Below are positions 1 through 11,172 of a stretch of DNA of 64,000 nucleotides, piece by piece. A program made the position numbers and the translations under genes. How positions within the stretch are numbered: position 1 is the stretch's first letter; each line of letters begins with the position of its first letter. This stretch comes from Polyodon spathula (taxonomy: Eukaryota; Chordata; Actinopteri; Acipenseriformes; Polyodontidae): the NCBI RefSeq assembly GCF_017654505.1, contig NC_054536.1, positions 10,775,794-10,839,793 on the forward strand, written 5' to 3'. Under the pieces are notes generated by a model. It was not told where the DNA came from, did no database searches, and saw only the letters and a list, made by a program, of their open reading frames with translations.

Positions 1-2040
1 TATGGCAGGCAAAGTGTTAGAGAGGGGCAGAAGATGGAATGTCTCACCTACAAACATATACTCTGTACTATCGTGAAATACAACCAGACAACTCATTTTA
101 AAGCAAAATGAAGAGACTGAATGGGAATAGTGGTGAGAATTACCAAAATAATCTATTGAAAAAAAAACTCAACCATTTGCGACGCTAATGAGCGTCTGTA
201 AAAAACAAGAACATTTATACAGTAGCCTACATTTGTTAATACAGTACCTAAGAGAGGGAGGGGAATATGAAACACATCCTAAGCAGAAATAATCTTGTTA
301 AGGAAAGACAGGATATAGCCTATTAAATTCCTAAAAGCTAGTTCATTATACGCCATAAAGAAATTTAGCGACTAAAGTTGTCCAAAAATGGCCACTTGAT
401 CTCAATAGTTTCAGATATTCACTACATGATTTATATGAACATATGCAGGTATGTCAGACGAAAACAAATTTAAACTACATTCTCAAACTTTGTTTGAACA
501 TTAAGGTGTCATTAATTACACTATGTTCACACTAATTTATAATGTAGGAGGAAGTAGCTGTTTCTAGACAGACACACATTGATTCATTACTGCTATGATA
601 AATAATGCATTTATGCCCTGTAGTTGGGTTAAATTAATGAAAAACAAAAATGATAGAAAGACCTTTATCTCTTTTTATATTTGAATATTAGTGTAGACAA
701 TTTATTTTAACTTGTTGAAAGAAAATTACAAAAATCTTTTCAGTCTACAACAGACTTTTACTTCTCAGGGTCTCCAGATTATATTTCTTATATTTTTTAT
801 ATTAAATGAATCATATCCTTAACAGGTTAGCCTTACAAAGTTATTGTAAATGTACTTGTTTTGACCAGTTTAGCATATTATAAGTTCTTTCAAATACAGT
901 AAATTCTGTTTGATACAAATTTCAAGGGTCCAGCAAAAGAGAAATCTTCTTATCAGTAATTCTTATTATCAGGAGTCTAAAGTCAAATGCAAACTGTCAC
1001 TTTTCTTTTGCAGTTCGAGTAACACTGAAGTAAGTTTTCAATTACAGATGAAAAGTATTGTTTTTCAGTATGGTCTTTGCAGGAATGTTTTACGATCTGC
1101 AGCAACACCTTTACTTTTGTCTGCAAGGATAGTGCAAATTTTTGCGTGCGCACTACGGCAACTTAAAATGTATGCTGGGGTTGGTAGTCCCCAAACAGCG
1201 CTAAACTACAGTACAGAGGCACACATCTGGATGCAAGTTAATACACTTCCCATTATCCTTTGCACTCATTTAGTTTTATTCACAAAAAAATAGTACTGAT
1301 AGGAAATGAATGAAATCATATTCTAAGAAGTCATTTACAATAAGCCATTGCTGAATTTTGCTGGGTAAATTGTACTCTAATAGATTCGACTAATCCAAGT
1401 TTATTTTAATGAGAATTGACTTATTTATTTTAAACCATGCCTGTTATGAAGAAAGACAGTCCATCTTGTTTATTTGTGATGCAAAGGTATCTGCCCTTCC
1501 CTTTGGTCAGTGGAACATTGCAATATGAAAGTGGAACAGTTGTGAAGGCATTCGAAAGCTTCAGTTCGTATTGCTTCAGATACAGATTGACTTTCAAAGT
1601 CCAGTATGTGTGTGCAAATGTATTAACACAAGCCCTCACTAATCCACCTTTAATTGATGAGATCTGAGGCTGGTTAAATGTATGACATTTTTATAATGCA
1701 GATACTACAAGACAATTGTTGGTGTGTGAAAAAAAGGGAATGCATAAATGTGCTTCTTATCTAGCGGCATGGTGTATGGATCTAGCATAGAAAATGCCAG
1801 AATAATGACAGCACAGTCTGTGAAATCCCCTATTACTCCTTGTTAAAAGGCTTTTTTAAAAAATTTTGATCTCTTACAACATATAGATGTGGTATATCCA
1901 ATTTAAATCTAAAAAAATAAATAAAAAAAAAATCCTTGGTTTATTTAGTGTTTGTATTATGATTTGTTTGTTGTATATTACTATGACTGAGATGAAGATG
2001 TCATATTTTAAAATGAAATACACTTCTGTTGTGTTATTGT
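1..2040. other. non-coding stretch, no gene seen
   Basis: A+T-rich sequence with only short chance ORFs, none showing a recognisable domain, splice structure or codon bias. I see no RNA gene or clear transposon end here. Confidence 0.6.
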
Positions 2041-2059
2041 TTTGTGTATGTTTTGTTTT

Positions 2060-2345
2060 TGCAGCATGGATGGGAAGACCATCCACGTTAATTAAAACTT
2101 GTGCAGAAGGTGGCCATCTCCTGAATTAATTAAGTGATTAATTTGTTGCTAATTGGGAGATGGTCACATGTATAAATACGGGCAGCTCTCTGCACTTCGG
2201 TGTGGGTGTATGGAGGAGGTACAGCGAGCGAGCAGTGAGAGAGAATATATAAAAATATATAGGAACAACATCCCAATTTCTTATTTCCCTTTTTTATGGA
2301 AATATTACTGGTGTATATACGTTTACAGCTCATTTACAGTCTAAA
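2060..2345 (+). repeat. LTR-like or promoter-like repeat fragment (tentative)
   Basis: The stretch holds a short inverted motif around a TGGATGGGAAGACCATCC core, paired GGAGATGG/CCATCTCC segments, and a TATAAATA box at about 2171 followed by a G/C-richer segment. This arrangement resembles the U3/R part of vertebrate LTRs. No TG...CA boundaries or target duplication could be fixed, so it may equally be an unrelated repeat or host promoter-like sequence. Confidence 0.25.
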
Positions 2346-3077
2346 ACATGCCATTCCATTTATCTACATAAAGATTTAAAATCATTAAGGAAGACTTAAT
2401 TAATGATATGCTTTGGCTCTTCAGGGCATGCAAGGTGTTGTCAAGTCTGCACTAGTTATGTTGACTCATCCAAACATTTACTGTAGCAAACATCAATTTT
2501 CTTGAAGGTCATGACTTTTATGGGATTCAAAGTTAAAAAGCTAAAAGCTGCACAGTTTGGTAGCTTTTAATAACAAACAACTTAATCCATGCTGTTCTGA
2601 AGACTTAGCTGCAGCAATCCATGAGCGGAACCCGCTTATCTGAACTCCCCACTTGCAGCAACATTTTTAATAAGTTTTTTTTTTTTTTTTTTTTTTTTCA
2701 CATTGTGTTCCCATATTATGGAAATACTCTGGTAGGCTTAAACTAATAATGTAAAATGTTATAATATTTGATAAAATTGCATGTATTTATTGCTATTTTT
2801 TATTTAGTAATATTTGTTTTGATTGTTTTAATATCATAATGCTGTAATTATATGAATCATGAGAGCGCTAGCACAAGTCATTTATTAATGCCACTAGAAG
2901 CCTGAAATGTACAATTGGGTGTATATAATTTGTTATTATACACTGTGTCATAACAGAAACTAGAACTAGCAGAGTTTATTTTTAATTTTTGAAGAGCTGA
3001 GAAAAACAATGGAAAAGAGAGGATTTTTTTTAACAATAAATTTTAAACCAGCTTTTTCGTAAAATTTAAAATAATAT

Positions 3078-3130
<53 letters not shown>

Positions 3131-3134
3131 TATA

Positions 3135-3179
<45 letters not shown>

Positions 3180-4014
3180 AGAAATATGGCGGTCATTATA
3201 CCGGTAAGGGCCATGGGTGAAAATGGGTAACTAAGTTCACTTATAGTGAGAGTCAAAAAAAAAAAAAAAAACACACATGATCTTCTATGTTTGTAATAAA
3301 TTAAAACTTTTTTTACTTTTTTTTTTTTTTTTTTTTAATACAATTATAGTGTCTCCAGGCCATTTTAATAAAACATTAATCTTTTTTTTTTAAAACTACA
3401 GTACTAGTTCTTAACACAACAGTAGGTCTACTACATTTTATAATCTTTTCCCGTTGGTATGAAACATACATGGTTACTTTTGAGCAACAGTTTATACTTA
3501 AAAATAAAGAAATAAACTCATTTATTGTCAAATCACCCAAACAACAATTCCATAAAAACAAAAAAGTGTACAATTTTCTTTTTTTTTTTTTTTTTTTTAC
3601 TGTACTTGTCATTTGAACTTCATTGTTTGTGACACGACTGTAGGCCTGCTCAATACTATCCCCTGTTGAACGATGCCATCTATTTATTTCACAAACAATT
3701 TAAGCTCATCAGCATTCTTTTTTAAGCAGTTAAAAAAAATGTTGAATATGTACAGGCAAACACTTTTTTTTGATTGAAATGTAAAAATAAATACATAAAT
3801 AAATATATTCTGCTGTTTACAATGCTGATGCTTTAGATTAAGTCAGCCTTTATTGGTGCAAAACTTGCACGTAGACAAACAAACAAACCTCTCACTTTAA
3901 CATTTAATATGGTTTATAAAAGTCAAGTCTTTTTCATCTTAAACAGATCGACTCGTTCCATCAAGGTAAGCCATTTGTTTTTATCCATTAGAATGCCTCC
4001 AATTGTCCTTCACC
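2346..4014. other. non-coding, simple-repeat-rich
   Basis: Contains poly-T runs (about 2676-2698, 3318-3336, 3580-3598), a compound TA/CA microsatellite and A+T-rich unique sequence. No gene is supported. Confidence 0.6.
3073..3177. repeat. compound (TA)n-(CA)n microsatellite
   Basis: An alternating TA tract of about 55 bp is followed within ten bases by a CA tract of about 40 bp. Confidence 0.95.
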
Positions 4015-4880
4015 TGTGGCAAAGTGGTAAGTGATCTGCAGGTGAAGAACAGGTGTAGTAATCCAATTGAAATAAACAACAAAGTACAGGTGAAATGGCT
4101 TGTTTATTGATTTGTAATCGAGATGGTCTGATGACCAGGCAGTGCCGCAGCAGTGTGTATTGCAGAGTAGTTATAAAGGGTTGCAGTCCCTAAAATAATA
4201 ACACACTATAAAATACCCACAATGTGCAAACACAGTCACCAGTCCAATAGTGCGTGATGTAGTGCTTGTGGTGCAAATACAATTAATCGTGATACACAGT
4301 GCCCTTGGCGACAGCTCCGGATCATTTTAGCCATCTAAGAGTGACATCAAGCAAACAGTTAAGCACGACAAAACAAACAAAACACTCACAATACAATACG
4401 GGTCCTTTCTGGTTTTGTAACAAAACCATCAACAAAGGACGAACATACAAAACAAACTCTGTGCTGGTCCTCTAGCATGACGTAGCAATTGCTTTTCTTT
4501 GCTTTGTTTTTCTTTTCTTTGCTTTTCTCTTTCTCACTCCCATTCTTTCTCCCTGAACACCCAACCCTGAGTGAGTGAAACATGCCTGTATATATACTGC
4601 TGTTCCGGGATTCAATTACTAATTAATCATTCACTTGAATCACAGCATGTGAACTAACTTGTGCAATCCCAGTGCTCACATACTATTACATAGTTTAAAT
4701 GCATGTGAAGTGTTTGTGCAATCCCCATTTCTAAATACAACTATATATTTTAATTTTATTTTATTCTCGTGATACACAGAACCATTTATATCCTGTGCAG
4801 CAATATCTATACACCAACATTAACACTGCACATGCAACACAGAACATATAAATATGCACAGGGGCGGGCACTTGGCCACA
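4015..4880 (-). mobile_element. solo LTR, mosaic of two LTR families
   Basis: Read on the minus strand it starts TGTGGCCAAGTGCCCGCCCC at 4880 and ends in ACTTTGCCACA at 4015, giving TG...CA ends and about 866 bp. The first half follows the LTR of the 8.4-11.8 kb element: the GCCCGCCCCTGTG start, the GGTGTATAG and GGATATAAA segments, and the TTCAAGTGAATGATTAATTA block followed by a TATA box. The second half instead follows the 32.6-33.1 kb LTR: GTGAGTGTTTTGTTTGTTT, then GATGG...GGAGCTGTCGCC, then the ACCACTTT(G/A)CCACA end. No exact 5-bp target duplication is visible (TCACC versus ATGCC). Family assignment to gypsy-type LTRs is an inference. Confidence 0.7.
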
Positions 4881-6100
4881 ATGCCTCACTTAGGCAAGAC
4901 TTGTTTTCTTATTTTCAGATGGATAAATGCAGATTTTGTTTCTTTTGTTCTGGTGTTAGATGCAGGGATGCCATTTTGTACTTTCTGTTTTCCTTTGGGA
5001 GTGGAAACGTTGATGACCTTGGTCTGAACGTTCAGTTAACAATTAATTAGGAAAGCAAGTCAAAGGTTAACTGCATAACTTTGTTGTTTTAATTGGCCAC
5101 AAGTATTTCCCTTGCACTACAATGCTTATATTTCTGTTTGCTTGGCTTGGTAAGTTGGCAGGTGGCGGACATCAGGGTAGTGATTTAATGGGTAAAAATA
5201 GCACTGTTTCTATACTGGTGACATTTGTTCAGAGTGAATAGCTGGCAGTATGCGAGGGTGGAGTTACAAAGTAATGTGGAAGGGCAAATCCCTGCCTGAA
5301 GAAAATGTGTTGGTGGGCAGAAGGGATAGAGTTAACTTCTGTCCCTGGCAGATGAATGTGTGGGTGTGGCTGCCACAGGTATAATTAGTTTATTTAATTT
5401 TTCCCTCTTCCTTCTCCCTTGGATTTTGTAATTTTTTCTTTCCACAAATAACTTGTAATGCAAAATTACTTGTATATTACTTGTAGAAAAAAAATGTCCA
5501 TACTTATTATGAATACTCATTTGTACTCAGACTCAGTCACACCCTTAATTGTAACACTGCACTTTGTTGTGATTATCTACAGTATAAAAGCCAGTTGAAA
5601 ACTGATTTCGTCCCTCCCCGTAGAATGCAACATGGTAAAATAATGTTGGTAGTGTAATCGGCTGAACGATGACAAATGGGTGTCCTTATAGTATCTGGAA
5701 TCATCTCAGTGACTTTGTTACTGTCCTTGAGGTTTGTCTCTTCACAGGATTATATGATAAGACTAACTTACATTTTCATCAGTTTAACAATAGTCTTCAA
5801 CAACATGCTATTGACTTTAACTATGATATTAATATTTAATGTACAACCAATAATTAATTCATTTTGAGTTCCTTGACTTTATTCTCAAAAATAACTTGGA
5901 AAGTAGACATCTGAAGATGAAAAAATTATATTACATAAGTACATCATTATTCATCTTCAGCTATCTGCAAAACTAAATAACATTTACTAAAACAAGATAA
6001 AACTGGAATGGGGAAATTATACCCTGCCTGTCATTCTAAGTAAGCTAGTTTTCTGTGGGTAGGCAATGCATGCTTCTCTAAACATAAAATAAAAAATTTG
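4881..6100. other. non-coding stretch
   Basis: No supported gene. A TATA-like AGTATAAAAG near 5580 precedes a short signal-peptide-like ORF, which I do not call a gene because nothing else supports it. Confidence 0.5.
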
Positions 6101-6185
6101 CTAGAGTATAAGTTGAGAAATTTAAACCCAAAACACAATCATGAATTTTAATGGGGGTCGACTAATACACTAAAGAGCATATGAA
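6101..6185. repeat. short palindromic repeat, copy 1
   Basis: An imperfect inverted repeat: TAGAGTATAAGTTGA on the left pairs with GTCGACTAATACACTA on the right around an A+T-rich loop, followed by CATATGAACCG. The same arrangement occurs at 26810-26897. It looks like a small MITE, but its superfamily cannot be named from this alone. Confidence 0.45.
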
Positions 6186-6481
6186 CCGATCTATAATTTA
6201 TAGTAAGAGCCTACATTTACTGATTGCGATGACCGGCAGCAGCATGAACTTTTACCTTTTTTATTGTGTGACCCTGCATCATAGTGCTTCTGTAGGAAAC
6301 AGCAGCACCTCCATTGTTGAGGGCAAATCCTTGTTACCCTCATTGCTAGAGCAAATGCTTATAATTTCTTCCAAATCAAAATGCAAACATCTCAAAATTT
6401 GGCAAAAATGATTCTGTAACATTGTCTATATATATAAAAAAAAAAAAATAATGAATCCCAGGTTTGTTTACATCCAGGAGC

Positions 6482-7123
6482 TGTCACCTAAAACACAGCC
6501 AGACCACACCACCCCCCACATTCCATTGAAATACATAATCCATGTGGGCTAGGATGGAAGTGGGTGTGTGGCTTGTATACTAAAATAATACTGTTGTAGG
6601 CTTTTGGCAGGATGGCTTGGGTGATGACGTCAGACTCGGAAGACAGTGGACCAAGACAACAGGCTGCAGTAATGAAATCGTTGATGCACAAGTTTAATTT
6701 AAAAAGAAAAGATTTAAACACAAAATAAACGGCACGTGGGCCAAAATAAACAAACATGGAACACAAGTAGTATGCTGGTTGCAAAACCAGCATGCGTAGC
6801 AATTGTTGTATCCTGTAGTGATAGTTTTCACAGCTCACACTTCATTCCACCTGTACACACTCCTCCTGTCTTTTATATTATGACCGAGTGATCAACTGGC
6901 TCTTAATTATCTTGTTAACCCCTCAACCATAGTTTGAATGATTTTAATAAATCTGTGTGACTGTCAGCTTGTTAAATAATTACTAGCCAACAGTCACGCA
7001 GTCTCACGAGTAAAGTACAAAATAACAACAGTAATGCCGGACAGCTTTTCGGCCACCGTGCATTTTAAATAATTATACAAAATAATACAAAACATGCACA
7101 GGGTTGGGAGGTACCCCATCACA
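6482..7123 (-). mobile_element. probable solo LTR (boundaries uncertain)
   Basis: On the minus strand it begins TGTGATGGGGTACCTCCCAA and can end near a TGTCA at 6482. It contains a TTTGGCCCACGTGCCGTTTA-like stretch resembling the segment TTTGGCCCTTGTGCCC of the solo LTR at 12.1-12.5 kb. The flanks (GGAGC and AGGCT) are not a target duplication, so at least one end is uncertain. Confidence 0.35.
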
Positions 7124-8373
7124 AGGCTATACAAAAAACACATGTACTAACCAAGCTTTTAAAAACAAAGAACATCCAATAGCAAAAAAGAAAAAAAGAC
7201 CTTCATGGCCATGCAAACATTAGTAATCCAATTGTGTAAGGAAATTAAAAAGAATCTCACCCAGCCATTCCTGGAATCCACTGTGTGGGTTTCTTCCATC
7301 AGTAACCAGCTATCTGAATTCACTCATACTCTTTATTGATATGTGCTCTGAGAACACTCTTAAACTCAGGGGAGAAGTTCAAGGAGGACATAAAGATGTT
7401 TTCTGTAAGTGGATTGTTCGTACACAGGGCTTGCAAGGTATCCAGATGACTTTTTAATAATCAAGAAAAAACACAGACTCATTTAATTTGAAGTACAAGT
7501 GCTCTTTTTGGTTTATTAAATGCTTTAAATATTGGATTGGTTTGTTGCGCAGACCACCATAAATCCAAAGTAAAAAGAAATCTGGGTGATCCAGCGCTTT
7601 ACAGGTTTAATAGCATTAGTACTTCAATACAGTATTACAAATATGTTTATTATATTTTGCTCTTAGGCTATAAAATGCAAAAAGCTAAAAACGCCCACCG
7701 CTAAATTCTAGAACATTCAATATATATATATATGTCACACTCTTAGGACTAAAACATAATTTCTATACCTTCTAGCAATGCATCAATATAAAATATTAAA
7801 TTAAAATATATGCTTACCTTCCAGTATATGGAAGTGTAGTGTAGGATATTTTGAAAAATAAGAACTGTCTTCAAATGGCAGAGTTCGACCAAACAGGAAT
7901 CAGTTTTTCAGAGGCCTTCAGAGTATGGAGCACACAACTTTAGAAAGTTGAGCGATACTTGGGTTATACCTTGGTTTTTAAAGGATTTTCCCTCCATTGA
8001 ATACATCAGTAATCTCAAATAAATCCGATAATCTGCCTTGACAGTTCCCATCTTTGAGTTTATTATATTTTCTAGAAAGATCCGGTCAACTCCTCTTAAA
8101 ACCAACTGGAGATAACTTCTTTCCAAAAATATTGAAACATGATTTCATCGCTCTCTTTTTCCTAACCCCTCCTTTCTCCAAAAAGTCAGGTAAAACAAAG
8201 TTCACTGGATCCCTGCTACACTATAATACAATACAAGTTTATATGTGTGTAAAAATAGATGTTGTTTTATATATTTAACATCAACTTTCTGTGCAATTAT
8301 ATTAACCTGAGCCTACTATATTCTTTCCGGGTAACTTCATCACCTTTTCAGTTTGGTTTACTTTCATATATAG
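7124..8373. other. non-coding stretch
   Basis: No gene, RNA or repeat with clear boundaries was recognised. Confidence 0.5.
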
Positions 8374-8378
8374 ATATG

Positions 8379-9019
8379 TGTAACAAAGTGCCCGCCCCTG
8401 TGTATTATCTGTTATGTGTTGCGTGTGGTGTGTTTAAATGTTGGTGTATAGACATTGGTACACGGGATATAAACGGGTCTGTGTAACACGAGTGTTTAAA
8501 AATGTATATGTGTATTTAGGCACGAGGATTGCACAGCACTTCACGTGCAAGTAAAATGTAGTAATATGTGAGCACGGGGAATTGCACTTTATTAATTCAC
8601 GTGCTGGGATTCAAGTGAATAATTAATTGGTAATTGAATCCCAGCACAATAGTATATATAGATGCACGTTGTCACATACTGGTTGTTGGGTGTTCGGTGA
8701 GCGGAGAACGGGATTGGAGACGGAGGAAATAAGGAAAGTAGTAGTAGTAATAATAATAACAACAACAAAGTATCTGCTCACCGTGTTTGTCAGTGTCTGT
8801 CCGTGCACCGTTGTGTTAAGTTTAGTCTGTTTTTGTTTGTCTATTTATTTTGGCGTAGAGTGCCGTGTCCTGTGTTTTTCGTGTTTGTTAAACCTTTTAT
8901 TTTGTATTAAACCGGCGCCAACAGGCGTCTTCATCATTTCATTTCATCCGTCCTGTGTTCTGTGTATTGCATTACCTTTCCTGGTTCTGACGCCGCCCAC
9001 TTCGGCCGTCTCTGTGACA
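8379..9019 (+). repeat. 5' LTR of the 8.4-11.8 kb element
   Basis: 641 bp with TG...CA ends. It contains a TATA box (AGTATATATAGATG near 8650) preceded by an ATTCAAGTGAATAATTAATT block, a (GTA)n-(ATA)n-(ACA)n trinucleotide stretch near 8740-8767, and an ATTAAA-type polyadenylation signal near 8907 in TTTTGTATTAAACCGGCG. It has four small length differences from the 3' LTR, including an extra CATTT unit near 8940. Confidence 0.9.
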
Positions 9020-9021
9020 CG

Positions 9022-9039
9022 TGGTGTCCTGCGTGGGAT
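9022..9039 (+). promoter_or_regulatory. candidate primer-binding site
   Basis: TGGTGTCCTGCGTGGGAT begins with TGG two bases after the left LTR, the expected place and start for a site paired to a tRNA 3' CCA end. The pattern TGGTGTC...GTGGGAT resembles the tRNA-Leu-type sites of vertebrate gypsy elements. The tRNA identity is an inference. Confidence 0.6.
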
Positions 9040-9139
9040 AACAGCGCCTCCAAGCGTCAGACCAGGAGAGGTTTTTTTGTGTGGGAGAAAAAAAAAAAAA
9101 AAAGGGGCGTTTTTGGATTACAAAAAAAAAAAAAAAAAA

Positions 9140-11140
9140 ATGGGGAGAAGCAGGAAAGAGGATAAAGAGGTGAGGGACAGGGAGGAGGAGTGCCGCCTAA
9201 GGGCCAGACATCCCCGGCGATGTAACCAGTCCTTGCCGGGGTGCCTCCTCTGCAACCAGGACCATCTCTTTGCCAATTGTCCCTTCCGCTGCCCCTACCA
9301 GGAGGGAGAGGAGGAACTGCCGCAGGAGAGGAAGGTGAGGAGGTGGCAGAGAAGGGGAAAGGGGAAGAGGAAGGCAGAGGTCCCACCGCTGTCTCCACAG
9401 CCGCACCAGTCTCCTGCAAGTGAGGGAGAGCCGCACCAGTCCCCTGCAAGTGAGGGAGAGCCGCACCAGTCCCCTGTATCAAGGGGAGACTACACACCGC
9501 TCCCACCTCCACCACCAGGAGACTACACGCCGCTCCTACCTCCACCGGCAGGCGCAGAGCAGCAGGAGCTGCCTCTGCCTCCGCCACCTCCACCGGCAGG
9601 GGGAGAGCAGCAGGAGCTGCCTCTGCCTCCGCCACCTCCACCGGCAGGGGGAGAGCAGCAGGAGCTGCCTCTGCCTCCGCCACCTCCACCGGCAGGGGGA
9701 GAGCAGCAGGAGCTGCCTCTGCCTCCGCCACCTCCACCGGCAGGGGGAGAGCAGCAGGAGCTGCCTCTGCCTCCGCCACCTCCACCGGCAGGGGGAGAGC
9801 AGCAGGAGCTGCCTCTGCCTCCTCCACCTCCACCGGCAGGGGGAGAGCAGCAGGAGCTGCCTCTGCCTCCGCCACCTCCACCGGCAGGGGGAGAGCAGCA
9901 GGAGCTGCCTCTCCCTGCACCACAAGGGCCAGGACTAGATGCTGGCGGTCCTCAGCAGCCCTTGTATAGGCTGCTGAGGGAAGCACGGGGAAGAACCTCC
10001 CGGCTGCAGTGGCCGAAAAGAGGGCCAACACCCGCACCCCAGCTTGTCCTGACTGCCAGCCTCGCTTCGCCCAGGGATGCCAGCCTCGCTTCGCCCAGGG
10101 ATGCCAGCCTCGCTTCGCCCAGGGATGCCAGCCTCGCTTCGCCCAGGGATGCCAGCCTCGCTTCGCCCAAGGATGCCAGCCTCGCTTCGCCCAAGGATGC
10201 CAGCCTCGCTTCGCCCAAGGATGCCAGCCTCGCTTCGCCCAAGGATGCCAGCCTCGCTTCGCCCAAGGATGCCAGCCTCGCTTCGCCCAAGGATGCCAGC
10301 CTCGCTTCGCCCAAGGATGCCAGCCTCGCTTCGCCCAAGGATGCCAGCCTCGCTTCGCCCAAGGATGCCTCTGCATCGCCTGGGGTTGCCCGCCGCTCTG
10401 CATCGCCTGGGGTTGCCCGCCGCTCTGCATCGCCTGGGGTTGCCCGCCGCTCTGCATCGCCTGGGGTTGCCCGCCGCTCTGCATCGCCTGGGGTTGCCCG
10501 CCGCTCTGCATCGCCTGGGGTTGCCCGCCGCTCTGCATCGCCTGGGGTTGCCCGCCGCTCTGCATCGCCTGGGGTTGCCCGCCGCTCTGCATCGCCTGGG
10601 GTTGCCCGCCGCTCTGCATCGCCTGGGGTTGCCCGCCGCTCTGCATCGCCTGGGGTTGCCCGCCGCTCTGCATCGCCTGGGGTTGCCCGCCGCTCCGCAT
10701 CACAGCCGGAAGTACTGTGGCCGGAACCCCACGAAGGGGAGCTGCCGGCCACGAAGAAGGGGGAGGAGGTCTGGAGACCGCCAACCCCAGCAGCAGTTTC
10801 GCTGCCGGAGGAGGGGGAGGAGGTCTGGAGACCGCCAACCCCAGCAGCAGTTTCTCCGCCGGAGATCGTGGGGGAGGTCCGGAGACCTGCTCCCTCTGCA
10901 GTTTCTTCCCTGCAGGAAGAACGGTGGTTGAAGCCCCACCAAGGGGAGCTGCCGGCGCCGAAGGAGGGGGAAGGTCAGGAGACCACACCCCAAGCAGCCT
11001 TTCCGCTGCTAGGACTACCCTGGCAGGAGAATGCTACCCTGCTGACAGCATTACGACCTGTGGGCCCCTGGAAGCCTCTGGTCCTGGCCAAGGACTTTGG
11101 GCGGGACTTTTGGGCTTTTAAGGGGGGAGGTGGCCATTGA
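9140..11140 (+). CDS. gag-like ORF: one zinc knuckle plus four tandem repeat arrays
   Basis: 666 codons from the ATG at 9140, directly after an A-rich run; the frame is open further upstream into the LTR, but this is the first ATG after the leader. Residues 1-50 are basic and include one retroviral-type zinc knuckle, CLLCNQDHLFANC (9242-9280), spaced CX2CX3HX4C. Then come a basic stretch, three PHQSPASEGE-like decapeptides, eight 16-residue GGEQQELPLPPPPPPA units, thirteen ASLASPRD/ASLASPKD octapeptides, twelve SASPGVARR nonapeptides, and three degenerate GEEVWRPPTPAAVS units. The C-terminus is not repetitive and ends FKGGGGH. No capsid fold, protease or polymerase is recognisable. A nucleic-acid-binding Gag-like role is inferred from the knuckle, the basic residues and the position between LTRs. 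It could also be a captured host segment. All unit lengths are multiples of three, so the frame survives copy-number change. Confidence 0.65.
   Translation: MGRSRKEDKEVRDREEECRLRARHPRRCNQSLPGCLLCNQDHLFANCPFRCPYQEGEEELPQERKVRRWQRRGKGKRKAEVPPLSPQPHQSPASEGEPHQSPASEGEPHQSPVSRGDYTPLPPPPPGDYTPLLPPPAGAEQQELPLPPPPPPAGGEQQELPLPPPPPPAGGEQQELPLPPPPPPAGGEQQELPLPPPPPPAGGEQQELPLPPPPPPAGGEQQELPLPPPPPPAGGEQQELPLPPPPPPAGGEQQELPLPAPQGPGLDAGGPQQPLYRLLREARGRTSRLQWPKRGPTPAPQLVLTASLASPRDASLASPRDASLASPRDASLASPRDASLASPKDASLASPKDASLASPKDASLASPKDASLASPKDASLASPKDASLASPKDASLASPKDASLASPKDASASPGVARRSASPGVARRSASPGVARRSASPGVARRSASPGVARRSASPGVARRSASPGVARRSASPGVARRSASPGVARRSASPGVARRSASPGVARRSASPGVARRSASQPEVLWPEPHEGELPATKKGEEVWRPPTPAAVSLPEEGEEVWRPPTPAAVSPPEIVGEVRRPAPSAVSSLQEERWLKPHQGELPAPKEGEGQETTPQAAFPLLGLPWQENATLLTALRPVGPWKPLVLAKDFGRDFWAFKGGGGH
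9411..9480 (+). repeat. 30-bp tandem repeat, about 3 copies
   Basis: Units encode PHQSPASEGE; the third is diverged (PHQSPVSRGD). Confidence 0.85.
9545..9921 (+). repeat. 48-bp tandem repeat, 8 copies
   Basis: Near-identical 48-bp units encode GGEQQELPLPPPPPPA. The phrase GAGCAGCAGGAGCTGCCTCT recurs every 48 bp from about 9557 to 9891; differences are single bases. Confidence 0.95.
10057..10368 (+). repeat. 24-bp tandem repeat, 13 copies
   Basis: Units GCCAGCCTCGCTTCGCCCA(A/G)GGAT encode ASLASPRD in the first four copies and ASLASPKD in the next nine. The variant is arranged as two blocks, which suggests expansion from single variant units. Confidence 0.95.
10371..10694 (+). repeat. 27-bp tandem repeat, 12 copies
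   Basis: Essentially identical units encode SASPGVARR; only the last copies show a change (TCTGCATC to TCCGCATC). The homogeneity suggests very recent expansion. Confidence 0.95.
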
Positions 11141-11159
11141 GGCCATGTGTGCTTTGCAC

Positions 11160-11168
11160 AGGAGGGGG
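11160..11168 (+). promoter_or_regulatory. candidate polypurine tract
   Basis: AGGAGGGGG lies four bases before the 3' LTR, the position from which plus-strand DNA synthesis is primed in LTR retroelements. Confidence 0.6.
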
Positions 11169-11172
11169 TATA

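Noticed and set aside
910..1293. 127-codon ORF near the left edge
   Set aside because: It begins at TTG, has no recognisable domain and lies in low-complexity A+T-rich sequence.
5676..5867. 63-codon ORF with a hydrophobic, signal-peptide-like start behind a TATA-like box near 5580
   Set aside because: No family resemblance, no convincing splice donor with a matching next exon; chance ORF in A+T-rich DNA is likelier.
9557..10694. CRISPR-like array
   Set aside because: Units are contiguous with no spacers, lie in a protein frame and in a eukaryotic retrotransposon.
9420..10931. Other long ORFs in all frames over the repeat arrays
   Set aside because: All result from repeat units that lack stops in those frames; none has a plausible start context or domain.
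9057..10988. 643-codon minus-strand ORF as a real gene
   Set aside because: It is the mirror of stop-free tandem repeats in the sense ORF; the LTR orientation and zinc knuckle support the + strand.
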